A stretch of DNA of 64,000 nucleotides from the NCBI GenBank assembly GCA_019873655.1, contig JAIOAU010000001.1, positions 19,984-83,983 of the forward strand, written 5' to 3'. This document shows positions 50,223-58,551 of the stretch, in pieces. Under the pieces are notes generated by a model that was not told the origin of the DNA, made no database searches, and saw only the letters and a program-made list of their open reading frames with translations. Each line of letters opens with the position of its first letter. The stretch's first letter is position 1. The DNA comes from Chloroflexota bacterium. GTDB taxonomy: Bacteria > Chloroflexota > Anaerolineae > Anaerolineales > Villigracilaceae. The position numbers and the translations under genes were made by a program.

Positions 50223-50616
50223 CGGTATCGATTAGGTGCTCGATATATTCCACGGCCTTTCTCCTGTTTGATCCCGGCCCAATGCTAAAGGCGAATGATG
50301 ATAACCCTGCTCGCCGGTAAAGGACGCCCATCTGATATAAATCGCTAACGATTTTCTTTTTCTCCTCAAGAAGAACGTTCTGAGTAAAAGCAACATGAAT
50401 GGTGGTATAACCGCTGAATCGTATCACTTCAATAAAATCATAATACCCTTCCACATAATCTGGCATAAATGGTTTGCATCGAACAAGATCGCCGTAGTTC
50501 AAATCTTTTGAGAGGAAGGGGATCTCCATGATCTCCAGGCAATTGTCCCCAATCAATGTCCCATAAATAATCTCGGAGATTTCGAGTTCTGGTATTCTTC
50601 TCTGGATGATGCTCAT
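50209..50616 (-). CDS. DUF4265-like protein
   Basis: 135 residues. The block I-P-F-L-S-K-D-L-N-Y-G-D-L-V near residue 33, followed by an F-I-E-V-I-R-F-S-G-Y-T-T-I strand, resembles DUF4265 proteins, a small family of unknown function common in mobile gene cassettes and toxin-immunity contexts. No signal or membrane segment. AT-rich relative to the flanking chromosome. The ribosome-binding site is weak. Confidence 0.5.
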   Translation of the reverse strand: MSIIQRRIPELEISEIIYGTLIGDNCLEIMEIPFLSKDLNYGDLVRCKPFMPDYVEGYYDFIEVIRFSGYTTIHVAFTQNVLLEEKKKIVSDLYQMGVLYRRAGLSSFAFSIGPGSNRRKAVEYIEHLIDTDVFC

Positions 50617-50694
50617 GATATTTTCTCAAAAATAGTTTCAAACACGCCGAACGGCTGGTCTTAGCGGTAGCGGCGGAGCAGGCAAGACCCTTTT

Positions 50695-50773
50695 GCCTAA
50701 AAACGACTCCGCTGGCGCGGAGAGCCGGGCGCAGCCTCCTGAAGGGGGTTGCCGCCGGGAGCCGGCGTTGGGC
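50695..50773 (-). repeat. attC-like recombination site C
   Basis: 79-bp quasi-palindrome. Minus strand starts GCCCAAC-GCCGGC and ends GTCGTTTTTAGGC (TTTAGGC, one mismatch to GTTRRRY). The interior arms CTCC-GGCGG and CCGC-GGAG face each other. It lies between two cassette genes, 57 bases after the zinc-ribbon stop. Confidence 0.62.
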
Positions 50774-50829
50774 AACAGACTTGAACCGATATGCTTTTGT
50801 CTGCTGCCTTTCCACATCCCTCACAAAGA

Positions 50830-51045
50830 TCAGCCTGCTGATGAGAGCCTTTTTTTCAGTTCTTCCACCCTCACATAAAACTCTACATAGCCGCAGTTCA
50901 AACAAACGCGGGCGGCTCGAATTACCGTTGTTTTCGCTGAGGCCGGTTGTTGATTGGAGAGATACACCAGCGCGCCGCTGGACGCGCTTGCGCTTCCCTC
51001 GTCAAAAACACCACCGCATTTCGGACAAAGAGGTGAAATCATCAT
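50830..51045 (-). CDS. Zinc-ribbon cassette protein
   Basis: 71 residues. Two cysteine pairs, C-P-K-C near the start and C-L-N-C-G-Y near residue 50, would bind one zinc ion, separated by a Ser/Ala-rich segment. The rest is short helices. GGAGG sits at ideal distance before the first of two adjacent ATGs. Function unknown; zinc ribbons bind nucleic acid or protein. Confidence 0.6.
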   Translation of the reverse strand: MMISPLCPKCGGVFDEGSASASSGALVYLSNQQPASAKTTVIRAARVCLNCGYVEFYVRVEELKKRLSSAG

Positions 51046-51108
51046 GGTAATCCTCCAGATATGATGGTTTGGCTCACCTGCGAGCGGGCCTGAGAGAAGC
51101 ATACTTTG

Positions 51109-51186
51109 GCCCAAGTGCAACCGATATTTGCCGAAGCATACCCTTGGGGACTGCGCCCCTCTCATCAGGTGGAACCGGTGTTGGAC
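51109..51186 (-). repeat. attC-like recombination site D
   Basis: 78 bp. Minus strand starts GTCCAAC (fits RYYYAAC) and ends CTTGGGC (one mismatch to GTTRRRY). Arms ACCGGTT-CCACC and ATCGGTT-GCAC are partly complementary. The stop codon of the next cassette gene falls inside it, common for cassette ORFs. Confidence 0.5.
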
Positions 51187-51926
51187 CGGGCTAATTTTTG
51201 TTTTAACGCCTTTGCTATTTCTTCTGCTGTTTTCCTTGATTCTTTGGACTTATTCCGATTATGGATATACACGGCATCAAGAAAATTGAGGACGCTGTCT
51301 AGATCCGGTAAATCAACCTGCAATTCATCTCGAAAGATGGTGAGGACGCCAATTGGCTTTCCAAAACTACAATGATCTACTAGCCTTATAAACTCGTCGG
51401 TCAAATCTTCACTTGACAACTTGGATATAGGCGCTCCCCCATCGAAACAATAACAATAAATTACACCGTTAATCTTTTCTGCTGCAAGGGCGCGGATTGC
51501 TTTTAGTAGCCGGTCTGCCCATTTCCCGATGGCTTCGCCGTGATCGAACTCAAGAGCGATTGTCTCACCGTTTCTTTGGATAAGTCCATCGGGCAGAACC
51601 CATTGCCTCGTTCTTTGATTGCTATCGGTCTTTACGATAGAAAAGCCATGGCGCCAAATTCTCTCGCTTTCCTGTTTTTCCAGATGAATTTCTACACCTT
51701 CGGCGAATTGATATCCCAGCGACAAGATTTCTCCAAGCCTGTAGGAAACCGCCTGATCCCATAGTTCTAATTGATGCTTGACCGCCAATTCTTGGACAGT
51801 TCGTACCACCCCTGACGCAAATGAGAATGAATGGATGATTGCATCTCGGAATCTCTCCCCTGTACCATCGGGGAACAGATGTTTGAATGCGCGAATGTTC
51901 GAGCCGTTATCGTCCAAACTCAACAT
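51165..51926 (-). CDS. Cassette protein with a possible PD-(D/E)XK-like nuclease core
   Basis: 253 residues, soluble. The central segment L-P-D-G-L-I, then eleven residues to A-L-E-F-D-H-G, resembles the P-D ... (E/D)-x-x core of restriction-type nucleases and of replication-relaxation-like proteins, but the usual lysine is absent (E-F-D). Flanking helices are rich in Leu, Lys and Glu. AAGGAG precedes the ATG. AT-rich compared with the chromosome on either side. Possible defence or plasmid-related function, unproven. Confidence 0.5.
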   Translation of the reverse strand: MLSLDDNGSNIRAFKHLFPDGTGERFRDAIIHSFSFASGVVRTVQELAVKHQLELWDQAVSYRLGEILSLGYQFAEGVEIHLEKQESERIWRHGFSIVKTDSNQRTRQWVLPDGLIQRNGETIALEFDHGEAIGKWADRLLKAIRALAAEKINGVIYCYCFDGGAPISKLSSEDLTDEFIRLVDHCSFGKPIGVLTIFRDELQVDLPDLDSVLNFLDAVYIHNRNKSKESRKTAEEIAKALKQKLARSNTGST

Positions 51927-51946
51927 AAGGTCTCCTTACTTATGCG

Positions 51947-52018
51947 GCTCAATGGTTTGCGTTTCAGCCGCGCCGCAAGGCGCCGCGGAACGGCGTCAGG
52001 TGGAAGCGCGGGTGGGGC
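51947..52018 (-). repeat. attC-like recombination site E (weak)
   Basis: 72 bp. Minus strand starts GCCCCAC and ends ATTGAGC; both ends have one mismatch to the attC boxes. The interior contains GGCGCC and GCGGCGC hairpins. Spacing and position after a cassette gene fit; sequence match is the weakest. Confidence 0.33.
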
Positions 52019-52093
52019 GCACTCCCGGAATACAAGAATCGTTTCTCAAAAGTCTGAAACATCCAAACCGTTTGGTTATCAATCTCTTGCTAT

Positions 52094-52543
52094 TCACTTC
52101 AATCTGCTTGCTGTGCCTTTTGCTTCATCAAATTCCCAGATTTCGACATCGCTTGGGATCAAATGGCTATATGTTCGAATGTAGTACTTTGCAAGAGTTT
52201 CGTTTCTCTTTCGATTAAAGTCCTTGATTACAAACAGGATTTTTCTGTAGTCAGATGGCGCTGCAAAGAAGAAAAACATCGCTTCGTTCCAGACCGTCAT
52301 TTTAGCGCTCGGTGTATTACCGCTCTCTGTCCATCTGTGCGCTTTGCATTCTACAAGAACTTTCTCTGATTCGCTGCCCAAATCGAAACTGTGAGGTTTC
52401 GTCCCATTAATTCCGATACTAACCGTAATTCCAGGTCTCAAGCTCAATCCCTGTTTTGCAAAAAACTGCTGAACCACCGCTTCAAAATCACTTCCAACTT
52501 GAGCATTACTTGTAGAACCTTTACGCTGGAATGGCTTATTCAT
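52094..52543 (-). CDS. Probable restriction-endonuclease-like (PD-(D/E)XK) cassette protein
   Basis: 149 residues. The core reads F-D-L-G-S, eight residues, then L-V-E-C-K-A-H-R-W, which gives the D ... E-x-K pattern of PD-(D/E)XK nucleases. An N-terminal helix G-S-D-F-E-A-V-V-Q-Q-F-F fits the typical opening of this fold. AAAGGG lies before the ATG. Such small nucleases are frequent among integron cassettes and phage-defence genes (family knowledge). Target unknown. Confidence 0.6.
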   Translation of the reverse strand: MNKPFQRKGSTSNAQVGSDFEAVVQQFFAKQGLSLRPGITVSIGINGTKPHSFDLGSESEKVLVECKAHRWTESGNTPSAKMTVWNEAMFFFFAAPSDYRKILFVIKDFNRKRNETLAKYYIRTYSHLIPSDVEIWEFDEAKGTASRLK

Positions 52544-52747
52544 TCTCATCCCTTTCACACAAATCGCGACCTAGATCTACCGATGCCAAACTCATTTTGC
52601 TTTTTGCTTCGAGTTCTGAAAGTGCGCCCAATTATTGTATAAGCCACCCTCGGCGGCGTAACAGGCGATGGGCGGAAAAAGATGAAACCCTCATGAAACA
52701 TTCTAGCACATTTCCAGGCGCGCCGCGTGCCCCGAAAGGACAAAACA

Positions 52748-52772
52748 CCCGGCGTTCCTCGCGGACGCCGGG
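52748..52772 (-). terminator. Rho-independent terminator after the GH31 gene
   Basis: CCCGGCGT pairs perfectly with 52765-52772 around a 9-base loop. On the minus strand a TGTTTTG stretch follows. It sits 22 bases after the alpha-xylosidase stop codon. Confidence 0.7.
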
Positions 52773-52793
52773 CCGAGGCGCGGCTCTCCCCTC

Positions 52794-54827
52794 TCAAGCA
52801 AAGGAACGCAGACATTCCCATGCGGCGCCGCGCTCTTCGTGAACCCACAGCGGAAGGCTGAGGTAGCCGTGTCTCTCCTTGCGCCAGGCGGGGCCGCAGA
52901 CCGTTTCCCCCGTCAACAAGTTGCGCCATCGGCCCGCCGGAAGATAGTAATCCACTTCGCCGTCGGCATTGAAGATCGGCGCGACCAGCAAGGCCGGGCC
53001 CAGCATGTACTGCATATCCAGATGCCGGCTGGCGGCCTCGTCGGGGAATTCCAGGACCATCGCCCGCATCACCGGCCAGCCATGCAGATGGGCTTCGCGG
53101 GCCGCTTCAAGAAGGTAGGGCATCAGATGTCTCTTCAGGCGGGTGAAAAAACGCAGCACCTCCACCGCCTCCTCGTCGAACAACCAGGGCATCCGGGCGC
53201 TCTCATTGCCATGCAGGCGGCTGTGGGAAGAGAGCAGGCCAAAGGCCGCCCAGCGTTTATAGAGATCGGGGGTGGCCGTGCCGATGAAGCCGCTGATGTC
53301 ATGGCTCCAGAATCCGAACCCGCTCAACCCAAACGACAGCCCGCCGCGCAGCGTCTCGGCCATGGAGGCGTAGGTGGAGGAGTTGTCGCCTCCCCAGTGA
53401 AGGGGAAACTTCTGGCTCCCGCACGTGGCCGAGCGGGCAAAAACGACCGCCTCCCCCGCCCCTTTCTCGCGCTCCAGCAATTCGAACACGGTTCGGTTGT
53501 AGAGATAGGTGTAGTAATTGTGCATTCGCTCAGCGTCCGAACCATCGTGGTAGCGCACGGCCAGCGGAATGCGCTCGCCGAAGTCGGTCTTGAAGGCGTC
53601 CACGCCCATGTCCAGCAGGGCCTTCAATTTGCCGGCGTACCAATCTCGGGCGGCGGGGTGGGTGAAGTCCACCAGGGCCATGCCGGGCTGCCAGTCGTCG
53701 ACCTGATACACATTGCCTTCCAAATCCTTCAGCAGATATCCCCTCTCGGCCCCTTCGTCGAAGAGGGGGGAGGCCTCGGCAATATAGGGATTGATCCACA
53801 AACAAACCCTGACCCCCTTGTCCTTGATGCGTTTCAGCATGCCGGCCGGATCCGGGAAATGGCGTTCATCCCACAAAAAACTGCACCAGGTCAGTTCTTT
53901 CATCCAAAAACAATCGAAGTGGAAAACGCTGATGGGAATGCCGAGCGCCTCCATTCGTTCGATGTTGGCCAGGATGGTTTTCTCGTCGTAACTGGTGGTG
54001 AAAGAGGTGGAGAGCCACAGTCCGAAGGACCAATCGGGAGGCAGGGCCGGCCGGCCGCTCAGCGCGGTGTATTGTTCGAGCGCCGCTTTGGGAGTCGGGC
54101 CGCCAAACAGGTAATAATCCAGGCTGTGACCGCCGACGCTGAACTGGACGCGGCTGACGTGATGCGAACCGACCTCGAACGAAACGCGTCCTGGATGATT
54201 GACCAGAACGCCATACCCCCGGCTGGTGAGGTAGAAAGGGACGTTTTTATACGCCAGTTCCGAATCGGTCCCGCCGTCTTCGTTCCAGATCTCCACGGAC
54301 TGCCCATTCTTGACGAGCGGGCCGAAACGCTCGCCCAGGCCGTAGACCGTCTCGCCGGGCGCGAGGGACAACTGCTCGCGCAGATAGGTCTGGCCATTTT
54401 GGGTGAGCAGGGCCACGGCTTGGGGTTCGCTGGAGGTGAGGGGACGATTCTCCCGCAAAAAATCCAGCCGCCACTCCCCGCTGACTGGAACCCGGACGGA
54501 AAGCGAGCCGGCCTTGAGCCAGGCGTGTTGTTCGTCCCGGCCGATTTCCACGGAGGCGTTGGAGGCCCGGTCATCCAGATCGAAGACCGGTTTGGGTTCC
54601 TGACGCCCTTTGAAATGGGTCAACTGGACGCGGATTACGTCCGGCAGAGGGGAGGTAAAACGCGCCGTAATGATCGCGCCGCCAATATAGTCCCCGCGGG
54701 AACGCGCCGGGTGGTCATAGCCGGTCACGACCAGGGCGTCGGGCTGGAGGCGTACATCCACGACCGAAACGGGATACACCGCCGTCGTGCCGGGAAGCAG
54801 TTGCCAATGACCTTGATTGAATTTGAT
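52794..54827 (-). CDS. Glycoside hydrolase family 31 alpha-xylosidase (YicI-like)
   Basis: 677 residues if started at ATC 54827, 661 from the first canonical codon (GTG 54779). Nucleophile in F-K-T-D-F-G-E-R-I-P, acid/base in W-G-G-D-N-S-S-T-Y, and S-G-F-G-F-W-S-H-D-I-S-G all match YicI-type alpha-xylosidases that release alpha-xylose from xyloglucan oligosaccharides. No signal peptide, so intracellular. The upstream stretch K-F-N-Q-G-H-W-Q-L-L-P-G is the family's usual N-terminus, and GGAGG lies six bases before ATC, suggesting a non-canonical start. Confidence 0.85.
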   Translation of the reverse strand: MKFNQGHWQLLPGTTAVYPVSVVDVRLQPDALVVTGYDHPARSRGDYIGGAIITARFTSPLPDVIRVQLTHFKGRQEPKPVFDLDDRASNASVEIGRDEQHAWLKAGSLSVRVPVSGEWRLDFLRENRPLTSSEPQAVALLTQNGQTYLREQLSLAPGETVYGLGERFGPLVKNGQSVEIWNEDGGTDSELAYKNVPFYLTSRGYGVLVNHPGRVSFEVGSHHVSRVQFSVGGHSLDYYLFGGPTPKAALEQYTALSGRPALPPDWSFGLWLSTSFTTSYDEKTILANIERMEALGIPISVFHFDCFWMKELTWCSFLWDERHFPDPAGMLKRIKDKGVRVCLWINPYIAEASPLFDEGAERGYLLKDLEGNVYQVDDWQPGMALVDFTHPAARDWYAGKLKALLDMGVDAFKTDFGERIPLAVRYHDGSDAERMHNYYTYLYNRTVFELLEREKGAGEAVVFARSATCGSQKFPLHWGGDNSSTYASMAETLRGGLSFGLSGFGFWSHDISGFIGTATPDLYKRWAAFGLLSSHSRLHGNESARMPWLFDEEAVEVLRFFTRLKRHLMPYLLEAAREAHLHGWPVMRAMVLEFPDEAASRHLDMQYMLGPALLVAPIFNADGEVDYYLPAGRWRNLLTGETVCGPAWRKERHGYLSLPLWVHEERGAAWECLRSFA

Positions 54828-54908
54828 GGTCGACCTCCGTCCGCTGCGGCCTCCGAACTCGGGACGGTCGGCGGCCTGCCCCTAACGATCCGGAGCGGGC
54901 ATGCCCGT

Positions 54909-55610
54909 TCAGGACAAAACGCCCGTCACCAGCGCCATCTTCAGTTCGCCGATGGCCTTGGTGATCTGGATTTCACGCGGACAGGCCAGGGTGCAGTTGA
55001 AGACGGTGTGACAGCGGCTGACGCCCATCACCTCGTTGACGATCTTCAGGCGCTCGGCGGCAGCCTGGTCGCGGTCATCGAAGATGAAGCGGTGGGCGTT
55101 GACGAAGGCCGCCGGGCCGAGGTACTCGTCCGAGCCCCAGAAGGACGGGCAGGAGGTGGTGCAGCAGGCGCACAGGATGCACTTGGTCGTGTCGTCGAAG
55201 CGCAGGCGCGCCTCCGGGCTTTGCAGGCGTTCCTTTTCCGGCGGCGGGTCGTTGTTGATGAACCAGGGCATGACCTTCTTGTAATTGTCGAAGAACGGCT
55301 CCATGTCCACGATGAGGTCCTTGATCACGCGCAGGCCGAGGATGGGTTCGACGGTGATGCGCGTCCCCACGTCGCGGACGAGGGTCTTGCAGGCCAGCCG
55401 GTTCATGCCATTGATGCGCATGGCGTCCGAACCGCAGATGCCGTGGGCGCACGAGCGGCGGAAGGAAAGCGTCCCGTCCTGGTAGCCCTTTACCTTTTCG
55501 AGCAGGTCGAGGACGCGGTCGGTCTCCACAGCCTCCAGTTTGTAGGTCTTGTAGGAGGGCTTTTTGTCCTTTTCGGGGTTGTAGCGGAAGATTTTGAGGG
55601 TGACTTCCAT
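54909..55610 (-). CDS. sdhB: Succinate dehydrogenase / fumarate reductase iron-sulfur subunit
   Basis: 233 residues. 2Fe-2S ligands in C-A-H-G-I-C-G-S-D-A and the following C-K; 4Fe-4S/3Fe-4S clusters in C-I-L-C-A-C-C-T-T-S-C-P and C-H-T-V-F-N-C-T-L-A-C-P. Transfers electrons from SdhA flavin to quinone. GGGAGC before the ATG. A six-unit 15-bp tandem array separates it from sdhA. Confidence 0.94.
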   Translation of the reverse strand: MEVTLKIFRYNPEKDKKPSYKTYKLEAVETDRVLDLLEKVKGYQDGTLSFRRSCAHGICGSDAMRINGMNRLACKTLVRDVGTRITVEPILGLRVIKDLIVDMEPFFDNYKKVMPWFINNDPPPEKERLQSPEARLRFDDTTKCILCACCTTSCPSFWGSDEYLGPAAFVNAHRFIFDDRDQAAAERLKIVNEVMGVSRCHTVFNCTLACPREIQITKAIGELKMALVTGVLS

Positions 55611-55622
55611 AAGAGTGCTCCC

Positions 55623-55712
55623 GTGTCACGTGTTCCAGTGTCAGGTGTTCCGGTGTCAAGTGTTCCAGTGTCAAGTGTTGCGGTGTCAAGTGTTCCGGTG
55701 TCACGTGATACG
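55623..55712 (-). repeat. Six tandem 15-bp units between sdhA and sdhB
   Basis: Plus-strand unit GTGTCAAGTGTTCCG repeated six times without spacers, with variation mainly at positions 7, 13 and 15. On the coding strand several units contain TTGACA. It fills most of the sdhA-sdhB gap. Confidence 0.85.
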
Positions 55713-55735
55713 GAGGCGCGTGACACCGGGCAACG

Positions 55736-57529
55736 CTAATAGGTGCGTACCTTCGGCTCGAATTTCGTGATGACGACCGGCTTGTACTTCAAGGCGATGC
55801 GGCCCTGCTCGTCCACGAAGGCCATGGTGTGCTTGAGCCAGTTCTTGTCGTCGCGGTCGGGGTAGTCCTCGCGGGAATGGCCGCCCCGGCTCTCGGTCCG
55901 CGCGAGGGCCGAGACGGTGGTGACCTCCGCCAGGTCGAGCAGGTTGCCCAGTTCCCAGATGTTCATCAGTTCCATGTTGAAGATGGAGCCGGTATCGGTC
56001 GGGCGGACGTGCTTGAAGCGTTCCTTCAGTTCGCGCACCACGTTCAGGGCGTTCTCCATGCCCTTGCCGGAGCGGAAGATGCCCATGTCGTCGAACATGA
56101 CCTTCTTCATCGTGACGGCGATGTCGAAGGCGTTCTCCGTCCCGTCGGCGTTGCGGATGCGCTCGAACTGGGCGCGGGCGAAGCCGGCCGGGTCGTCGGG
56201 GAGGGGGGCGAAGTCCGCGCCTTTGGCGTACTCGGCGGCGCGCAGACCGGCGTACTTGCCGAAGACCACCAGGTCGAGCAGGGAGTTCGTGCCGAGGCGG
56301 TTCGCCCCGTGGACCGAGACGCAGGCGCACTCACCCGCCGCGTACAGGCCCGGCACGACCGTGTTCTTCTCATCGGCGAGCGCCTCGCCGTACTTGTTGG
56401 TCGGGATGCCGCCCATGGCGTAGTGCGCCGTCGGCTGGATGGGCATCGGCTGGGTGACCGGGTCCACGCCCAGGTAGACGCGGCAGAAGTCCACGATGTC
56501 GGGCAGTTTGGCGAGAATCTGCTCGCCGGTGACGGTGTAGGGCGAGCCGTCGGGGTTCTTGCGCCCGTCGAGGGCGGCGTATTTGTTGACCGTTTCGGGG
56601 CGGACGTCGAGATAGACGTAATTCTGGCCGTTGACGCCGCGCCCTTCGCGGATTTCCATGTAGATGGCGCGGCTGATGACATCCCGCGAGGCCAGGTCTT
56701 TGACCTTGGGGGCGTACTTCTCCATGAAGCGCTCGCCCAGGCCGTTGATGAGCACGCCGCCTTCGCCGCGCACGCCCTCGGTGATGAGGATGCCGAGTTT
56801 GTAGATGCCGGTGGGGTGGAACTGGAAGAATTCCATGTCCTCCAGCGGCAGGCCGCGCCGCATGGTGATGGCCGGGCCGTCGCCGGTGAAGGCGTAGGCG
56901 TTGGAGGTGATTTCCCAGATGCGCCCATGCCCGCCGGTGGCGAAGATGACCGCCTTGGCGTGGAAGACGTGGAATTCGCCCGTCGCCAGTTCGATGGCGA
57001 CCACGCCGGCGGCTTTGCCGTCCACCATAATCAGGTCCACCACCTGGAATTCATCGAAGAAGGTGACGTTGTTCTTCAGGCACTGCTGGTAGAGGGTTTG
57101 CAGAATCATGTGGCCGGTGCGGTCGGCGGCGTGGCAGGCGCGCGGGACCGGTTTGCCGGTCACGTTGTTGGTATGCCCGCCGAAGGGACGCTGGGCAATC
57201 CGGCCGTCCGGCGTCCGGTCGAAGGGCAGGCCCATGTGTTCGAGTTCGTAGATGGCCGGGACGGCCTCGGTGCACATGAACTCGATGGCGTCCTGGTCGC
57301 CGAGGTAGTCCGAGCCTTTGACCGTGTCGAAGGTGTGCCATTCGGGATGGTCTTCTTCCACGTTGCCGAGCGCCGCGCCGATGCCGCCCTGGGCGGTGCC
57401 GGTGTGCGAGCGCGTCGGGTAGAGTTTGCTGATGATGGCGGTTTTGGCGCTCTTGGAGGCGTAGAGGCCGGCCATCAGGCCCGCCCCGCCCGCGCCAACG
57501 ACGATGACTTCGTATTGATGAATGTTCAT
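55736..57529 (-). CDS. sdhA: Succinate dehydrogenase / fumarate reductase flavoprotein subunit
   Basis: 597 residues. FAD-binding V-V-G-A-G-G-A-G-L-M-A-G, covalent-FAD histidine in S-H-T-G-T-A-Q-G-G-I, substrate block H-P-T-G-I-Y, the R-A-I-Y-M-E-I-R-E-G-R-G active-site region, and C-terminal H-T-M-A-F-V. Oxidises succinate in the TCA cycle or runs in reverse. It abuts sdhD by ten bases. Confidence 0.95.
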   Translation of the reverse strand: MNIHQYEVIVVGAGGAGLMAGLYASKSAKTAIISKLYPTRSHTGTAQGGIGAALGNVEEDHPEWHTFDTVKGSDYLGDQDAIEFMCTEAVPAIYELEHMGLPFDRTPDGRIAQRPFGGHTNNVTGKPVPRACHAADRTGHMILQTLYQQCLKNNVTFFDEFQVVDLIMVDGKAAGVVAIELATGEFHVFHAKAVIFATGGHGRIWEITSNAYAFTGDGPAITMRRGLPLEDMEFFQFHPTGIYKLGILITEGVRGEGGVLINGLGERFMEKYAPKVKDLASRDVISRAIYMEIREGRGVNGQNYVYLDVRPETVNKYAALDGRKNPDGSPYTVTGEQILAKLPDIVDFCRVYLGVDPVTQPMPIQPTAHYAMGGIPTNKYGEALADEKNTVVPGLYAAGECACVSVHGANRLGTNSLLDLVVFGKYAGLRAAEYAKGADFAPLPDDPAGFARAQFERIRNADGTENAFDIAVTMKKVMFDDMGIFRSGKGMENALNVVRELKERFKHVRPTDTGSIFNMELMNIWELGNLLDLAEVTTVSALARTESRGGHSREDYPDRDDKNWLKHTMAFVDEQGRIALKYKPVVITKFEPKVRTY

Positions 57530-57539
57530 GCCGCCGCTC

Positions 57540-57965
57540 CTATGAAGTCCAGATGAGATACACGCCGACGAAGATCATGAACAGCGTCAGCAGCAAGACC
57601 AGGATGCGCAGAGTCCGCCGCAGCCAGGGAAGGGTCAGATAGTCTTCGATGACGCTGAGCAGACCGTGCAGTCCGTGGGAAGTGGCGAAGAAGACAAAAG
57701 CGCTGGCCACGAGTTTCCAGAAGGAGGTCGTCCAGGGGGCCAGGTCGGGGACGTTGGTGTTCTGGACGTGGGTGACGTTGGGGGTGAAGACCCAGCGCAT
57801 CAAGTCGGCCAGGTTCATCTGCGTGCGGGCGCCCATGATCAGCGCCCCCACCAGGCCGGTCAGGGCCAGGGCGTACATCACCAGCGCCGAGACTCGGGTG
57901 AAGAACCACATGAAGGTCTCGAAATCGAAGCCGCGTTGCGTGAACGAAACGGTTCTCGGTTTCAT
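57540..57965 (-). CDS. sdhD: Succinate dehydrogenase hydrophobic anchor subunit
   Basis: 141 residues, three membrane helices. T-S-H-G-L-H-G-L-L-S-V-I-E-D-Y is the conserved haem/quinone-site block of SdhD anchors, with the haem-type histidine. Ten bases separate it from sdhA and nine from sdhC. With SdhC it binds haem b and quinone. Confidence 0.88.
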   Translation of the reverse strand: MKPRTVSFTQRGFDFETFMWFFTRVSALVMYALALTGLVGALIMGARTQMNLADLMRWVFTPNVTHVQNTNVPDLAPWTTSFWKLVASAFVFFATSHGLHGLLSVIEDYLTLPWLRRTLRILVLLLTLFMIFVGVYLIWTS

Positions 57966-57974
57966 GGTCTCCTC

Positions 57975-58349
57975 CTAGCCAGACAGAGCGGTGCGCAGGA
58001 TGACCAGCACGCACATGGCGTAGAGGGGCAGGAAAACTGCCCATTCGATCCAGATGGCCTCGCGCTGATGCTCGATCAGTTTCGGCCACAGATCGAGAAT
58101 CACAATCCGCAGACCGTTGATGGCGTGGAACAGGGCGCAGAAGAAGACGACCAGTTGGAAAGCCCAGTGTTCGTAGACCGAGTTGAGGAAAATCCCCACC
58201 TCGCCGCCGAAATAGGAGGCCAGGAGGTGGACGGAAACGAAGACCACAATTCCCAGGCCGCCGATGCGGTGCAGGATGAAGGTCAGCATCGGCCCCTGCC
58301 CCTGATATTTCAGGCCCTGCCACAGGCTGACATTTCTGCTAAGACCCAT
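57975..58349 (-). CDS. sdhC: Succinate dehydrogenase cytochrome b subunit
   Basis: 124 residues, three membrane helices. The H-R-I-G-G-L-G-I-V-V-F-V-S-V-H-L-L block carries the haem-ligand histidine and S-x-x-H pattern typical of SdhC; A-L-F-H-A-I-N-G-L-R lies in helix 3. First gene of the sdhCDAB unit, divergent from the Rieske gene. Confidence 0.88.
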   Translation of the reverse strand: MGLSRNVSLWQGLKYQGQGPMLTFILHRIGGLGIVVFVSVHLLASYFGGEVGIFLNSVYEHWAFQLVVFFCALFHAINGLRIVILDLWPKLIEHQREAIWIEWAVFLPLYAMCVLVILRTALSG

Positions 58350-58455
58350 CTAAACCTCCTTTGGGAGTTCGATTTTGGGACTTCACTATTATCTCATTCT
58401 CAATTCTGACAGGAATAGTGACAATGCTCATGGTTTATTCGTTCCAGACTTCCTC

Positions 58456-58483
58456 TTGGGGAAGAGCGGTTCTTTCTTATAAT
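58456..58483 (+). promoter_or_regulatory. Promoter of the Rieske/cytochrome b operon
   Basis: TTGGGG, 16 bases, TATAAT, 68 bases before the Rieske ATG. The -35 is poor, the -10 perfect. It lies in the 200-base gap between the divergent sdhC and Rieske genes; no clear sdhC promoter was found. Confidence 0.5.
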
Positions 58484-58551
58484 CGAATTGTATCGAGGAT
58501 GTCCGGCCTGGGCAATGGATGGCCGGAAGAATCATCAGGAGGTGGTCCACG

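Noticed and set aside
50695..50773. Ordinary rho-independent terminator
   Set aside because: The hairpin lacks a following U-run on the gene strand and its ends fit attC boxes instead.
55623..55712. CRISPR array
   Set aside because: 15-bp units without spacers, and no cas genes nearby.
55829..57556. 575-codon plus-strand frame opposite sdhA
   Set aside because: Antisense shadow of sdhA; no recognisable domain or start signal.
58388..58393. sdhC promoter (GATAAT on the minus strand)
   Set aside because: No -35 hexamer at an acceptable distance.
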